From Viscum album (Eukaryota > Streptophyta > Magnoliopsida > Santalales > Viscaceae): 64,000 nucleotides of DNA. Made by a program: the position numbers and the translations under genes. This document shows, piece after piece, positions 1-13,400 of the stretch. Location of the stretch: assembly GCA_963277665.1 (NCBI GenBank), contig OY728157.1:370588067-370652066 (forward strand), written 5' to 3'. Numbering within the stretch: position 1 is the stretch's first letter; each line of letters starts with the position of its first letter. Below the pieces are notes generated by a model, which was not told where the DNA came from, did no database searches, and saw only the letters and a list, made by a program, of their open reading frames with translations.

Positions 1-1740
1 AATTCTTTGAGAGTCATATGTAAACTGTTTAAACATACATTCCATCATACAACTACCATTGTAATTTTCACTGGATATCTGTAAATTTTTAATTTCATTG
101 TACTGATAATGTACATGTCATATGTTTCTAAATATATCACATCACTAACATTATTGACTTATTAATGATTTTACAAGATCACTCAAATTTTCACCAAGAA
201 TTGAAGAGTTTTAGTGGAGACTACCAGTACAACAACTACAAATAGGTTGTTCGATACATATTAATCATTACTTGATTTTTTTGTTAATTTCATTGTACTG
301 TTACTCCCTTATGTGTATATTAATATTTATTAAATATAACATTTCACTTTAATATTCTTTACTTCATTATGATTTTCCAGTACTTTTTTGCTGAAATTTT
401 GTCCATAAATTGAGAGGTGATTCTATGAAGACTACTAAGGCAACAACTATAAACAGGTTTAAAGATCCATATTAATCGTTATGTGATTTTGTTTTTTAAA
501 TTACGATTCATTAACCTTCTTATTGGGTTTTACGGAATTGAAGAAATATGTACTGGTAGTCACACATCTTGATTCTCCCCTTGTCAGTATTGAAACATCA
601 ATTCTTAACACAGTCACGAGGGCTGCAATAGATGGAATTCAGTAGAGAGGTATTGTTTTCAGAAAACAGGATTTATCCGTCAGGGATTAATTCTTCTTTA
701 ATTTTGATATTTCATGATTTTCAACAGGGGTATCCTCTAATTATTTTTGAAAATTCATCTGTTAATTAATGACCATGCTTGATCTTTAACCTGATTAATC
801 CACTACAGAACTATTTTTTTAATAATTTAATGTGTGTTTGTTTTAATTTACAAACAGAATGAATTTAATATAAAATTTTATGTGTTATAAAAAAAACTCA
901 TACCCATTTTCCCATTTCATTAAACAATTAAGAATAAGAATTAATGTTTATAATTCACAGGTGGCACATTTTTTATTTCATTCTTGGAACTTGCATTTTT
1001 TTAGTAGTAACTCATTCCCCTTGCTCACATTTTCATAACATGATGAGGTTTCATGTTTGGTTGATTAATGATTTCAATATAGGGGTGGAATCTCCAGTTT
1101 AGATTATGTTTCATATGTGTTTTTTAGTTCTTACAAGATTATATATTGGAAACACTACTACTATTAATAATACAGTTAAGGGTACTTTCCTTATTTTCAT
1201 CAATTCATGAATTTCAACAACATAAAATTCCATAAATTATATTTTCACAGTTGTATGCGTTTTTTACTATGGTATTCATTAAATTAGTTCATTCTTTGGG
1301 ATGATTTGGAAACAAAACAATCTTAAATGAGGGTGATTATTTATTCTTATCAAATAATCATCTGCACATATCTCATATTTATTATTAGAAGCACTCTTAA
1401 TGTAATTTCTCTTTCACTTTTTCATTCATTGTACATAGTATTGTTTTCATAAATGTGGTTGATATTGAATAGTTCCACTTGAAACTCTTATTTATCATCC
1501 CATTATCAATCAATAAACTATTAATCTTCTTAAACAACTTATATACTGCTTCTATTTCACCAACATTATACATTTCTTCCATTTAATGCACTTCAATAGC
1601 AAGGAATCATATCACATAATCACTGAATTAGGTATTCTGTGGTCTATTTGCAATTTCAACTAATGTCATGTTCCCTTCTCCTTACAGTTGGTGCCTCTCA
1701 ATTTGTTCATTTTTTTTGACAAACTGATCAATGTTTTATT
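1..1740. other. Unassigned AT-rich DNA with a duplicated block
   Basis: No gene is recognised. Two blocks, about 190-270 and 395-490, are diverged copies of each other, sharing 'gaagagttttagtggagact'-like and 'caacaactataaacagg'-like text about 200 bp apart. A short stretch near 570-640 reads as plausible protein in one forward frame (about 24 codons, including SIETSILNTVT), but it is flanked by stops and matches no family I know. Confidence 0.5.
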
Positions 1741-2280
1741 ACATATAGGTATGCAGATTCTTTTCATGATTACTCTCTTATTTTCCTCTTTGATGAATTT
1801 GTATGAAGTTACATGATTCATTGGATATTTCTACCTTTCTGTGCATACATGTTTCGCATCATTTTCCCTCTTTGATACTTCCTTTACGTGACCTGAATGT
1901 AAAACATTAATACGGTTGGCTGGAAACAGGTTTCAATGAGAAGATGCAACTCCCATGGATTAAGTTATTTCACTTTTTTTTGATTTGTTATTTTATTTTT
2001 ATTTTATGAGTGTTAACATGTTCATTTTATTTCTAATCTGATCGAATTTTTTTCAAACAGGTCCAACATTTATTCCATACAGGTGCACAAATTCTATTCA
2101 TGATTATTATCATATTTCCCTCATTGATTTGTATATAAAGAATTATTAGAGTCAATAAAGATTTTTTATTTTCTATACTTACGTGTTTCTCATCATTTTA
2201 CCTCTTTGAAAATTCCTTTCCATGTCTAGAATGGAGAACATTACTTCTACTAGCTGGAAAATGGAATCAATGAGAGGCCC
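1741..2280. repeat. Diverged tandem duplication (two units, about 330 bp apart)
   Basis: 1741-1945 and about 2075-2275 align along their length. Both run through 'ttcatgattattctc'-like, 'cctctttgat', 'gtgtttctcatcattttacctc'-like and 'ctggaaa..gg..tcaatgaga' text in the same order. They are heavily diverged, so the duplication is old. No coding role is visible. Confidence 0.6.
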
Positions 2281-2424
2281 CATGTATGTCTACTATTTCC
2301 CCCAGTGTTGTTCTCCACGAATGATTTTTACCTCTTCTATAGAACATACTTTGAATTTTTATTCTCCGTGTAATTAAATAAGGAAATCATATAATGTTTC
2401 AATTTTGAAAGATGTAAAATCCAT

Positions 2425-3095
2425 TTTTTGAAGATTTTATGTGCTGTTAACTATCACCTAAATGAAGAGGTTTTTATTCTTGAAACCGAAACTCTTTTTT
2501 TAGTTAGTTTTATATTTTCATTTCTATAACTATTGTCTATGTTGTTTAATAGACATTCCTTTTCACATCTATAAATGCGGAAGCTGGTATGAAGCTCATA
2601 GATTTTGGCCTATATAACTTTATTAAGCCAAGTAATAATTAATGATCTGATTATTATTGTTGGATCAAAATGTTTATTTGTAAAAAACATGTATTTTGGT
2701 ACATACCAACTATTTATTTTTATGTGTGTAAAAGAAATGAAAATATTCATTTGATTATTGATTTACTGATTTTTGATTCCTTATCTGATTGTGTAAAACT
2801 GGACATTTTCTAGAAAAAAAATTAAATAGGTATTAATTTTTTTAATAAAAAACCAGAAACAATGTTTGTTCTTTCAAAATACATCTCATTGCTATTGCAG
2901 ATGGGGTAAATATATAGATAAAAATGCAAAATATATTGTTGTAAAGATTTTAAGTTTTGTTAACCTTCACCTTAATCTAGAGGTTTTTATTCTAGAAACA
3001 GAAACTCTTATTTTGTAGTTAGTTTTATCTTTACCTTTCTGTAACTGTTGTCTTTGTTGTTTAACATAAAATCCTTTTCACATCGGTAGAAGGCA
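2425..3095. repeat. Diverged tandem duplication (two units, about 515 bp apart)
   Basis: 2425-2585 and 2940-3095 share the ordered text 'gttaac.atcacct', 'gaggtttttattct', 'gaaactctt', 'agttagtttta' and 'ccttttcacatc'. The copies differ by many substitutions and small indels. Nothing in them identifies a transposon family. Confidence 0.65.
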
Positions 3096-6000
3096 TAAAT
3101 TATGTTAGATTCTTATATGTTTTTTCAGGGATGTTATCCACCTAAGGGATAATCTTGGGATTTTTTTGGTATGGTTTTGATACTGCATGGATGATATAGC
3201 ATAGAAGTGGTGTCTTCTATACATTGTATGTGTTCCCCCTTAACGAGACAATCAAATTTTATATATTAGTTTTTCAATGTGGGATTTACATTAGGTAATA
3301 AAATAGTATATTTGACATGGATGTCTCATGATCTGGGAAATTGAACTCAAGGCCTCTAGATATGAGCATTCACAGTTAATTGTGTAGTCTGTTAGAATTG
3401 GGAAAGTTGATGCATTTTAATTGTTTGTTGATTCATATAAACCTGTTTCATGAGAAGAAAAATATGAGATGGGCTAAAATTTATTAATACTATAACAGTT
3501 CAGTAGTGCATATTTTTTAATTGTTTTCTATTATACGATGATGTAGTTTCATCCAAATTGTTTCTATGTATATATTTTTCAATGACAACACAAATATCAG
3601 TATCTATGTTTTATGTTTTATATCACTAACAATATCTTCATTTAATTAAAGTATCCCTCTAAAAAAAGGTTCCACTTTAAAATTTTCTATTTTATAACTT
3701 TTATTTTTTATTACTAGATTCTTAAATATGAAAATTATAATTATTGATTATCTTATCGTATGATTACAGAGATGGAGCATGCACGTTTCTAAATGTACTT
3801 TTTCTCTTTCATCAATGGATATTAACGGTTTGCATGTACTGTTTCTAGGTTACCTGTCATGCCATGTGCATCATAATTTTCCACATGTTTAAGCTCATGG
3901 ACAAGACCTTTCTAGTCACCTAGATTTCAATGCTTTTTCAAATAACTAAGAGATAAAGGTTCATTGATCATGGATTTTTTTGAACATGTATTGTTTTTGT
4001 TGTTTTAATTTGAATATTCATAGATCTGTTGAGAAATTATTTTATATTTTACTGCTCATACATTACCTGGTAACATGGATATATTTCAATAAAATAATCA
4101 TTGAATTTACACTAATTATAACTTCAATCCTTATAGATATGTCTATAAATAAAGTGTTTTTATTAGAAATACATATCATGATTCTGCTACTGACAAACCA
4201 TTTCCTTAAAATGTAAAATTTCCAAGGCCCTCCTCTCCTCCAAGTGCTTCTTTTCCTCTCTTTATCACCACTGCCTAATGATTTGTTATCTCCCAGAAAT
4301 TTTCTTGATTGGGAATTATTCCCATCCCATTCTATATCTGATTTTGAAGTTCCACAGTGATAATTATAGATAAGGAGGCCAATCAGTTGCCCAGAAGACA
4401 CCAGGTAGATGACAACGGGCTTCAAATTGATGCGTCTTTGTATAAGCATAGCATCTGACATGATTTACAAGGTATGTGAGCTTTGATAGATTCATATGGC
4501 AACGATAATGAAAATAAGTTGGTTATTTTATATCCCCTGGATGCAAATAGTATAGGCTATAAAGTGGTTGTCCATGAGAACATGGCGGCATACTGAAGAA
4601 GAAGAGTATGATGGGGAATGACTTAAAATATGAAGTTGGACCTACTGAGCAATCAACAGTCTACTCAGTCTCAGCTACCATTTGATGAAGAACCATTCAA
4701 GATGCCTGGGGTATGTCGCTTTTAAGGTTTTGATTTTGTGATTTTTTTGTTCATTTTTTATTGTTTTGGGTTAATAAGGAGTTGAAATTGATACATCCCA
4801 TTCATTTACTGCTGTGTAAATGCAACAGGTTAAATTAATTATCTATGCATGTGTTTTTTTCACATAGTTCTGTCAAACAATTTCATTATCGCACATAATT
4901 ATCTTTGGTATTTTTATCTGTAGCATGTCTTGATGAATTTATTAGCACTCATTTCAAATCACTGACACCTGTACGATTGAATCGATTTAATTTATATAAA
5001 TATGTGTCTACAGTTGTGTAGAATGATTTCATTTACATGTGTCACATCCTAGATCGATTCATATATCTTGACTTTTTTCATTATTTTGATCTCAGTTGAT
5101 TTATTCAATAGTTATGTAATTAATATATGGAGTGGAAATATACCATGCAGTAGCCAGCCGAATTGGAGGGGCTACATTTGTTTTTTCAAGAACATCATAA
5201 CGTTTGGAGGTCATGTTTTTGAGATGATAGGAGGGAAACAAATGCGAGGCCTCTTTACAATGTTGTGGCATACTCAACAAATATTCCTTATCCTATTAGA
5301 CATTGAAACATTATGTAAATAAAAATGATTATTTTAGTGCTTCTAGAAGACTCAAAAGGTTGTCCTTGCCTTATTTGACATTGAAACTATATTTAAATAA
5401 ATAATTTTATATTTATATATTATTATCTAACTCTTTTCCTCCAATAGTTTATATATTTCAGGAATGAATTTTATAAATTCCTGCAATTACACTATGAAAT
5501 GTACTTCTTTTCCCGCATATACAATATACATTTGTATGGATATTTTATCAGTTTTATGATTATATTTCTTATATGTATTTATTTTCCAGAAATTTATATT
5601 GGAAAATATCTAAATTATGTGTATGTGAACGTATAATAAAATGATAATGCTATATAAATGCACAGGTTTGGTACTAAATATAGACATTCAACCCAGGACT
5701 ATAGAAATTTAGTGATGAAATAACCTGATTCAATTTGTCGTTATATATTTTTTTATTCAATTTCATGTTGTCAAGTATAACGAAGTGGATGTCGACTCTG
5801 TCTTCGTCAATTTATTTTATTCAATTGCATTTTATTTTTCATATTTGTCTCTGATATCTATGTCCCTTATTACATATTGTTCTATATACATGATGAATAG
5901 TTTTACTCGATTTTATTTTTTCCCAGACAACCCACTCATTCAATTTATTATTATTTCATTTATTTTCACAATTCTTATTTTTAAACCACTATCTTATCTT

Positions 6001-6746
6001 TGATTCATCTTTAACGTTATATTTCTATGCCCGTATTAAATTTATAAATGGTGTATTATTATTATATGAACTCCTATTTAATAATCATACACCATTACAT
6101 TATATTAAAATTTATTCAACATTACTGCTTCTTCTGACATTTTATAAATATTAATCTCTTATTAATAGAGAAACCTGTAATCGAATACGTCGTGCAATAG
6201 CACAAGCGAGTACTATTTTATCTTATTTTGAGCATTTAAGGACAAATAATATCTTCACAATGGAGTAAATCTGTTATTCTATAATGATGGGTTATGTAGA
6301 TATAGTAATGCTGGTACGATATATTTTAATAAATTATATTAAAAAAAATTATTTCATAGGAAGAGGGAATTCCACATGATTCCTATTATTATTTACAACA
6401 ATATCCAATTGGAAAATTATTGTCATGATGTTTCGAGCACTTATTCCCATCAGATTTGGCATTTCAGTGGGGCAATCAACATAGTTACTGACACATTGAC
6501 TATTAGAATGAGTTATCCTATGTAAATTTATTATCTAAATAAACTACAATTAGGGGTTTTTTAATAATAATCTAATATTCATATAAAAAGGAAAATTGAA
6601 CATAGAAGGGTAGACCTGTAAATTAAAATTATATCCTATTCTGTGATTCCCAATGTTTCAATATAAGTTGTCCATATTGATAGAATTATATATAGTGTTC
6701 TTAATAAAGTTATCTAAACCTAATCATAATAAATAACCAAAAAATT
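3096..6746. other. Unassigned AT-rich DNA with weak exon-like patches
   Basis: No gene or element can be named. Patches at about 4215-4470, 4540-4715 and 5130-5310 are less AT-rich than their surroundings. One forward frame near 4370-4450 reads through DKEANQLPRRHQVDDNG and on towards DASLYKH, and one near 4545 reads KVVVHENMAAY. These could be decayed exons, but frames are short and splice sites are not clear. Positions 6640-6746 resemble the non-coding leader of element C just upstream of its primer-binding site ('gttatctaaac' is shared), so they are probably leader sequence of LTR A's element. Confidence 0.35.
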
Positions 6747-6757
6747 CTCTGATACCA
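6747..6757 (-). other. Primer-binding site (initiator tRNA-Met) of LTR A element
   Basis: The minus strand reads TGGTATCAGAG, the usual plant initiator tRNA-Met primer-binding site, two bases beyond the LTR end. It fixes the orientation of LTR A (minus) and identifies it as a 5' LTR rather than a solo LTR. Confidence 0.75.
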
Positions 6758-6759
6758 AC

Positions 6760-9565
6760 TATAATGGCATTATCCTCTTACATATATTATTACATTATCA
6801 TAATCATAATTTATTATGAAATATAAACCAATGATCGTAAAGTCTAGTGTCTTATATAGATTAGATACATAAAACTAAAAACATGAAAATTCTCTAAAAC
6901 AACATTATATTTATAATCAATAATGATATTATAACACACTTATATATCTTATATATACATAGGAAAACCTGGCGAATACATATGCCAAAGGGATGAGCTA
7001 AAAATCCCAGTAAGGGAACACGCATAGAAATAAAGCATAAAACATGGGTCATAAGGCATAACATGATGACATAAAAAGCCACATAATATGAATAAAAATA
7101 AATAATTGTAAAATATTGTACACGGGATCACGTAATCATAGAAACAAAAGAATGTGTAAGAATCATATAACATGAAAATAACATGTGTCAATGCTAACTA
7201 CTAAGACTATATCACATGGTGGAAGAAGTCCCAAAAAAGAATCAGGTTAACTCCAAGTCGCAACATGTTGTCTAATGAGAGTATATAATAAACAATTAAT
7301 TGGGTCACTATTTGGGTGCACCTATCACAACCTGTTCAGGCATGTGTGTGACAAATAATGAATCAAACCAAAATAATACATAGGCGTAACCCATAGAAAG
7401 GAAATGACCATCATAATCATGTCATAATAAATAACAAAAGGGTGTATCATAATTTTATATAATAAATAATGTAATAAATTAATAATTGGACATTAATAAG
7501 GTAAAATAGGTATATATAATCAAACATTATGACTTACATATAAAAATAGTGTTAAAGAAACTTTAGAAATGAGTCGCTTTTGTGCGGTTTATGGGAAAAT
7601 ATTAATGTCACTATAAAATTGACAAATGAATAATTGTTTACAAAAAAATAGAAATAAAATAATATAGTCTTCATGATAATAAGGGTTATTTAAAAAATTG
7701 GTGGATTAAACCAAAATTTTTAGTGTACTTGAAAATCAGTAAGAAACTATGAAGTTATTTTTAATTAGGATTGCTTATCCAGAGGAATTAAAAATAGTCC
7801 CTTATAAAACATGCATTTACTCATAAAATAAAGAAGAATTGATCTTAAAAAATATATATGGAACATAAAAAATAATTTAGTATTATTAATTATTAATAAT
7901 TAATAAATCAATTAGTGATAAGAGAGAGAAAGAATAACTTGAAAAAATGGGGGTTCAAATAAGAACCATTACCTTATTTATGAAAGTGTTTTTAGTTGTA
8001 AGTAATGTCCTGGATAACACAATTAATTAATTAATTAATAACTTATTATACAATTATTTAATTTATTATATTTTTATTAGGTTCATTTATGTACATTTCG
8101 TTGTCTTATAGTGTCTAATTATGTCATTCCTGGTGTGTTTGTTTCATGATTTTTTGATCAGTTCCTATGAGTTTAACTATGGGAGTTCTTGTAAAATGGA
8201 AGCTGTACTCCAAAAGTTAAATTATATTATATTTATCAACCTCAAGAATTTTAAGTGGTCCCATGTATCATTTATTATGGTACAAGAATGATTCGTTAAA
8301 TAAAATATTAATGATGAATGTTAATTGATTTGGGTGAATTTTTTATCATCATGGATTAGTTTTTTCATTTAATATTATGTATATATATGAGTTATTAAAC
8401 ATTAAATAATTTTTAATATAAATTTTAAAATAATTTTTAACCAATATAATTCTATTACGTCCAACTATGAAGGTGTTAATAGAAAATGAGAAATCATCAT
8501 CCCTGAAGGTGGTGAATCGACCCATCACACATGATGTTTTCGTTTTTAAGATAAAAAGAAAATAGAATATATTTGATGATGGAAATCCAATTAACATAAT
8601 AAAATTATAGTATATGTATGAAAATAGAGTTATCATGTACCTTTTTATATTATTTTAGATTATTATGTCAGGATAAGAATAGAAAATAAATTAAAAAAAA
8701 GAGGGAGGGTTTAACCTCTTTAGTGTTGTCTCCTTGAAAACCTCCATAAGGCACTTGGAAATGGTATTTTGGTGATACCAGAAATCACAAATCATGGGTA
8801 TGTGGTTTAGGAGAGGAATTTGAAATAATATAATAAATATCAATGGATTATAATGTGTGAGGATAAGATGTGTTGTGGTGTGGTATTTATTGTGGGATTA
8901 GAGGTGTGTTTTTGATTATTTTATTAATTTGGTTATTATTTTGGAAAAAGACTATCAATAGTCTGGATTATTTTGACTAATTATAGTAACTAAATCATGT
9001 TAGTTCTATATAATTTCTAATTACATCATATATGACTCAACCATTACTAAAACAATCATTTATTTACTTGTTGTATTAAATATCGTAAATTACAAATTTC
9101 ACTTTTCACCAAAAATTCAAATATTTTATAAAAATCCCAAAAAATTACCCTAAAACATTTTGAAATTTATATTTTAAAAATGGACTCCATTTTATGAATA
9201 TAATTTCCTAAATATGAGAAATTCAATTTTTATGTAAAATCATCATTTATTTGAAATATTATCAATTTTGAAATTAAAATTGAATTTAGGACACTTTGAA
9301 CTAATAATTAAGGTCCCATAAAATTATATTATATTTATAGTAGAACTAAATATTAATTTATTAACTAATTTTTGGAATTTAAATATTATTTTAAACAAAT
9401 ATATTTATTATTAAATTCTAAATAAACATTTATGTTTCATAAAAATACCAATACTTAACTTATTATTTTTAAAATATTAATTTACTTATTCCATGATATA
9501 AATTATTTATATTTTCATTCATAAGATACATAAATTTTATTTTTAATTTCATAGGTGAGGTTACA
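6760..9565 (-). mobile_element. Ty3/Gypsy 5' LTR (LTR A), about 2.8 kb, internal region lost
   Basis: On the minus strand it begins TGTAACCTCACC at 9565 and ends CATTATA at 6760, next to the primer-binding site. Homology to the LTRs of element C supports the call. It shares 'gggatgagc..aaa...c.cagtaaggga' near 6990, a degenerate hairpin module with CATCAT/ATGATG arms near 8493-8545, and 'ttcaccaaaaattcaa...aaa.taccctaaa' near 9100. No gag or pol can be read leftward of the PBS, so the rest of the element is deleted, replaced or decayed. The 5' flank offers 'attct' as a candidate target site, but no matching copy is in the window. The short ORFs inside it are chance. Confidence 0.65.
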
Positions 9566-9780
9566 ATTCTATTTGCATGTTTTTTCCTAATGGTAACATT
9601 AATATTCTAATGGTCATGTTACTATTCTATTAGTATACATTCCATAATTTCTGTAAATATTACTGATTTCATCAATAATTTATGCTAATGATGTTTTCAT
9701 GAGGTTCTCTATGTGATGTATTTTTTATAACATAATTATAATAATAGAAAATTTATTGATATAATTATTTGTTGTTGTAG
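9566..9780. other. Unassigned AT-rich spacer
   Basis: About 215 bp flanking LTR A. It has a short degenerate tandem pattern around 9585-9640 (repeats of 'attctaatggt.a.gtta'). No gene is seen. Confidence 0.4.
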
Positions 9781-10371
9781 AGGGGTTCACCTTAGTTGGT
9801 GTTGGGTGAGGTGGCTTGCCCTGGTATGAGGCCTTAGAAAAGAGTTTTCCCAAATAGGTTATCCCAAGTAAATAATCTAGTCAAATGGGTATATCTTAGT
9901 AGGTGTTCCTCAGTGAATAACATTGGATTGGGATTTTTCATTAGTATGGGATTTTATGTGTGAGTCTTAGGAAAATGGGATTCCCATTTGTGGGTGACTC
10001 GGTAGGAGAATTGGGAAAATGTGTTTTCCCTAGTATGCATGCACATGTAAGAGACCTGGGTAAATTGGTTCACCAAATTATGTGAACCAGGGTATGAAGG
10101 TCCACTCAAGTAGTAGATTAGGAAAAGGGTCCTTCTTATTTGGTTCTATAGGTGGTGTCTCTCCCTAGAGGATAGTTGAGTGTGGGTCAACTCATATGGA
10201 ACCTGGACGCCTAAATATTTCACCCTAGTGAGGTGTGGTCATGGATAGACCCGAACAGATCATGGGTGACTAGGTGTTTCAAACTAGTTATGAAATTCAA
10301 GGATGAATAAGGATAGTGGAAACATAGTTTATGACCCCCATGATGATTGGGGTGCATGGTACCCTAGTGAG
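9781..10371. repeat. Inverted-repeat-rich minisatellite-like block
   Basis: Less AT-rich than its surroundings and made of degenerate units of about 40-55 bp. Several units contain short perfect inverted repeats: AAATGGG/CCCATTT at 9973-9989, GGGAAAA/TTTTCCC at 10013-10030, GGTTCAC/GTGAACC at 10067-10088 and ACTAG/CTAGT at 10269-10288. It abuts the CACTA insertion site. No ORF or known family is recognised. Confidence 0.5.
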
Positions 10372-10374
10372 GGA
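10372..10374. repeat. Target-site duplication of CACTA element (left, GGA)
   Basis: GGA directly precedes CACTACA and is matched by GGA directly after TGTAGTG at 23035-23037. Three-base duplications are the rule for the CACTA superfamily. Confidence 0.8.
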
Positions 10375-10480
10375 CACTACACGAAAACCAGTGTTTAGCA
10401 TCAGATTTTAGAAACAGCTTATTAAAAATGTGTGATTAGAAAATCAATTTAGCGGTGGTTTATTAAACAACACCACTGAA
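10375..10480 (+). repeat. Left terminal and subterminal region of the CACTA element
   Basis: The terminal CACTACA is followed by an AAAA run matching 12 of the first 14 bases of the opposite end. Subterminal 'agcggtggttta' and 'aacaccactgaaa' recur, in either orientation, near the right end. Confidence 0.75.
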
Positions 10481-13400
10481 ATATTATTTTTCTTCAAAAA
10501 CCCAACACTTCTAACCTAAACCCCCCACTCCCCCGACCCCTGCGACCCCTGAACCCCTTGTAGCCCTACCCTCACAATGCCTAACCACTGTGCATCGTTG
10601 TCGCTCCTCGCCACCAGTCCCAAACCTCACCTCTCCTCACCGTGCCGCATCGCCAGTCTCGAGCCTCGCCACCCCTCGCCAATTCTCATTGCTGGTCCGG
10701 AGCCTCTTCTCTCCTCTATTGTGGTGTCTAAACTCATGGATCATCAAAAAAATATACCCATTAATAAAGGTAACTTATTCTCCCCCTTTTCTCTATTATT
10801 TTGATTATTTAATTTGTGTCACATAAGTTGATGTGTTATCCTGATATTTTTAATTGTTATTGAATATTGTGTTATCCTTAACTAAATAATTTATAAATAT
10901 TATCATTCTATAATTATGTAATTTTATTAATAATGTGAATTTATTTTATCCATTTCTTTATACATATTATGAATTATTTCCACGTTAGTTTTTAATTTAG
11001 TAATAAGATACTAATGGCATGGATACGTGCTTTTAATAATAGAAAAAATTTCATGTTGTTATGTTTTATTAAGCTAGAAGTAATTTTCTCAGGTTTATGA
11101 TTACATTGTTGGTTTTATTAAAGTAATATCATCATGAATATATTATATAAATAGGGGTGTTTATTTTTTATGCTATTTTGTTACTTGGATAATGTATAAT
11201 GCATTTCTTTATTTTTTTTATGTTAGGAAAGGAAGTTAATATTTTTCATTTGTGGTATGCCATCAATAATTAATTATGTAATAATTAATTGGGTTTCTAA
11301 TGAAAATATTTACAATACTTATATTAGTTTTATTTACTATGAAAAAGTGTTGAGTATAAAATTGGGTTTTGAAGAAAAATCCAATTTTATAAAGACTAGT
11401 TGTATTTATTTTGTAAATTAATTGTGTATTATTTTATTGAACCCAAACATTAAATTACATAAAAACTTTTTTTCAGCCTATTTATAAAAGTGTTCAGGAA
11501 TGGGATATTTCATGAACCACACTTTAATTATATAAGATATTCTATATAGAAATCATATCCTTTTGAAGTTTTTATTATTTTTTTATAATTCAATCTCATT
11601 TATCAATTATTACCCATAATAGATTCATTTGGTATATCATAAGATGTAAACATATTTTTTATAAATTGAACAATTTTTATATTGAATGTGTTTACTGTGT
11701 CAAAACATTTTTTCCTTGGATACTACTTATTTTTCTAAATAGTTTTTTTCCAAAATTATTTTTTAAAACATTGATAACTTATTTGGATAAAAAACATATA
11801 TTTTTTCTTTTATAATATATTTCTTATTACATAATCAAATACATGTTATTTTATTGTATTGTCACTAGTATATATTAGTTGTTTATTATTCCATTTCTTA
11901 TACATTGTTTGGGTCACTACTAGTATGCATCAATTATCTCACATTCCATTTCTCTGGGTTTATTTGGATAGATAATGGAATGATTTTATGAATTTTAAAT
12001 TAAAATAGGTATTTAGATTATCTTATTAGATTTTTTATTTAGATATGTGATACTGGATTATATCATGTGATATTATAAATGCTTTCCCTAATAATTTTTT
12101 TTATAAAATATAGGATTTTTCAAGTAGCTTGCAACAATGTTATTCTTAAATAAATGTTTTCCATGACCCAAACAAATGTATTTAGTTTTCTAAATATTGG
12201 TTTATCCTAATATTTATACAAAATATTCTTTTTTCCATGAATTTTTTTATTATAATCTATTAATTTTTTTGAAAAATATTTTTTAGCAGAATAGATGGAA
12301 TTTGGATATATGATACCAACTGGATCTCAAACGAGTTTCAAATTAAGTCAATTTTTAATTTTTATATTTAATAATTCTTCAAATGGATGAAATAAACACT
12401 TCCCTTATTACAGTTTCATTGAAATACCTTGGTTAATTATTAATAAAGTGGGTTACAAAAAAATTATTTACCAGATAATGTACTATGTTTGGTATTAAAA
12501 TTGATAGAAATAAGTCTCAGTATTTTCATGATTTAAATGAAATGATTGGAATGAAGAATTCAATATTTGACTGGTTTACATTTATCTATCCTCACAAGAA
12601 ATAAAATGTAACATAGAAAGAAGAAAATTGAATGATAATACATGATACAACTCATTAAAATAATGATGTTGAGAGAGTAAAAAATTATGGATGATGCAAG
12701 GATCCTTTTATATACGTGGTAAAATAAATTAGTTTGAAATTTTAATGTGTCTGTATCATAGAAAAATTGTATGTAATTTCTAGTGTTAACATCAATTATA
12801 ATATTACCAATACACAAGTGATCCATTCCTTTAAATAAGTTTTCCTTACCTTTACACAAGTGTTTCTTACCTCTACGTAAGTGCTAGGCTACCCTTAAGT
12901 GGAATAAAAAAATATAAGTTAATCTTGTGTAGTGAACTTGATACCTTTAAATAGTGTATATAATTCATGTTATTTCCTTTATGCATGGTTTAGAAAATTA
13001 TTATTACACTTATTTTACTTATGTGTGCTTCTATATATCTTTTCCCTTTACCTTTACATGACCAGTATTAGTAAAATCTTAATATTACACAACTTTTCTA
13101 GTTACCCTGATGAAATGCATATAATTTGTTCTTACCCTTACATAGAATTATAATATTTTGATATAAAAAATGTGTAAAAATAATATTATATTTACGTGAG
13201 TTATATATTTTAAAGGTTACCTTTAAAAAAATATAAAAATTATGAGGTACCCATATGCAGCCTGCGAAAAATTTATTTTACCCTTATGTGGACTATATAA
13301 CTATAAAATTTCCCAATAATATTTAAGTAGTAGCATATGACATCTGTTTGAATGGTAGAAAGCCTTTGTCACTAGAAAACGACACCAGGAATGAAATACA

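Noticed and set aside
4063..4461. 132-codon minus-strand ORF
   Set aside because: No recognisable domain, biased composition and no promoter context. It overlaps exon-like text on the opposite strand; treated as chance.
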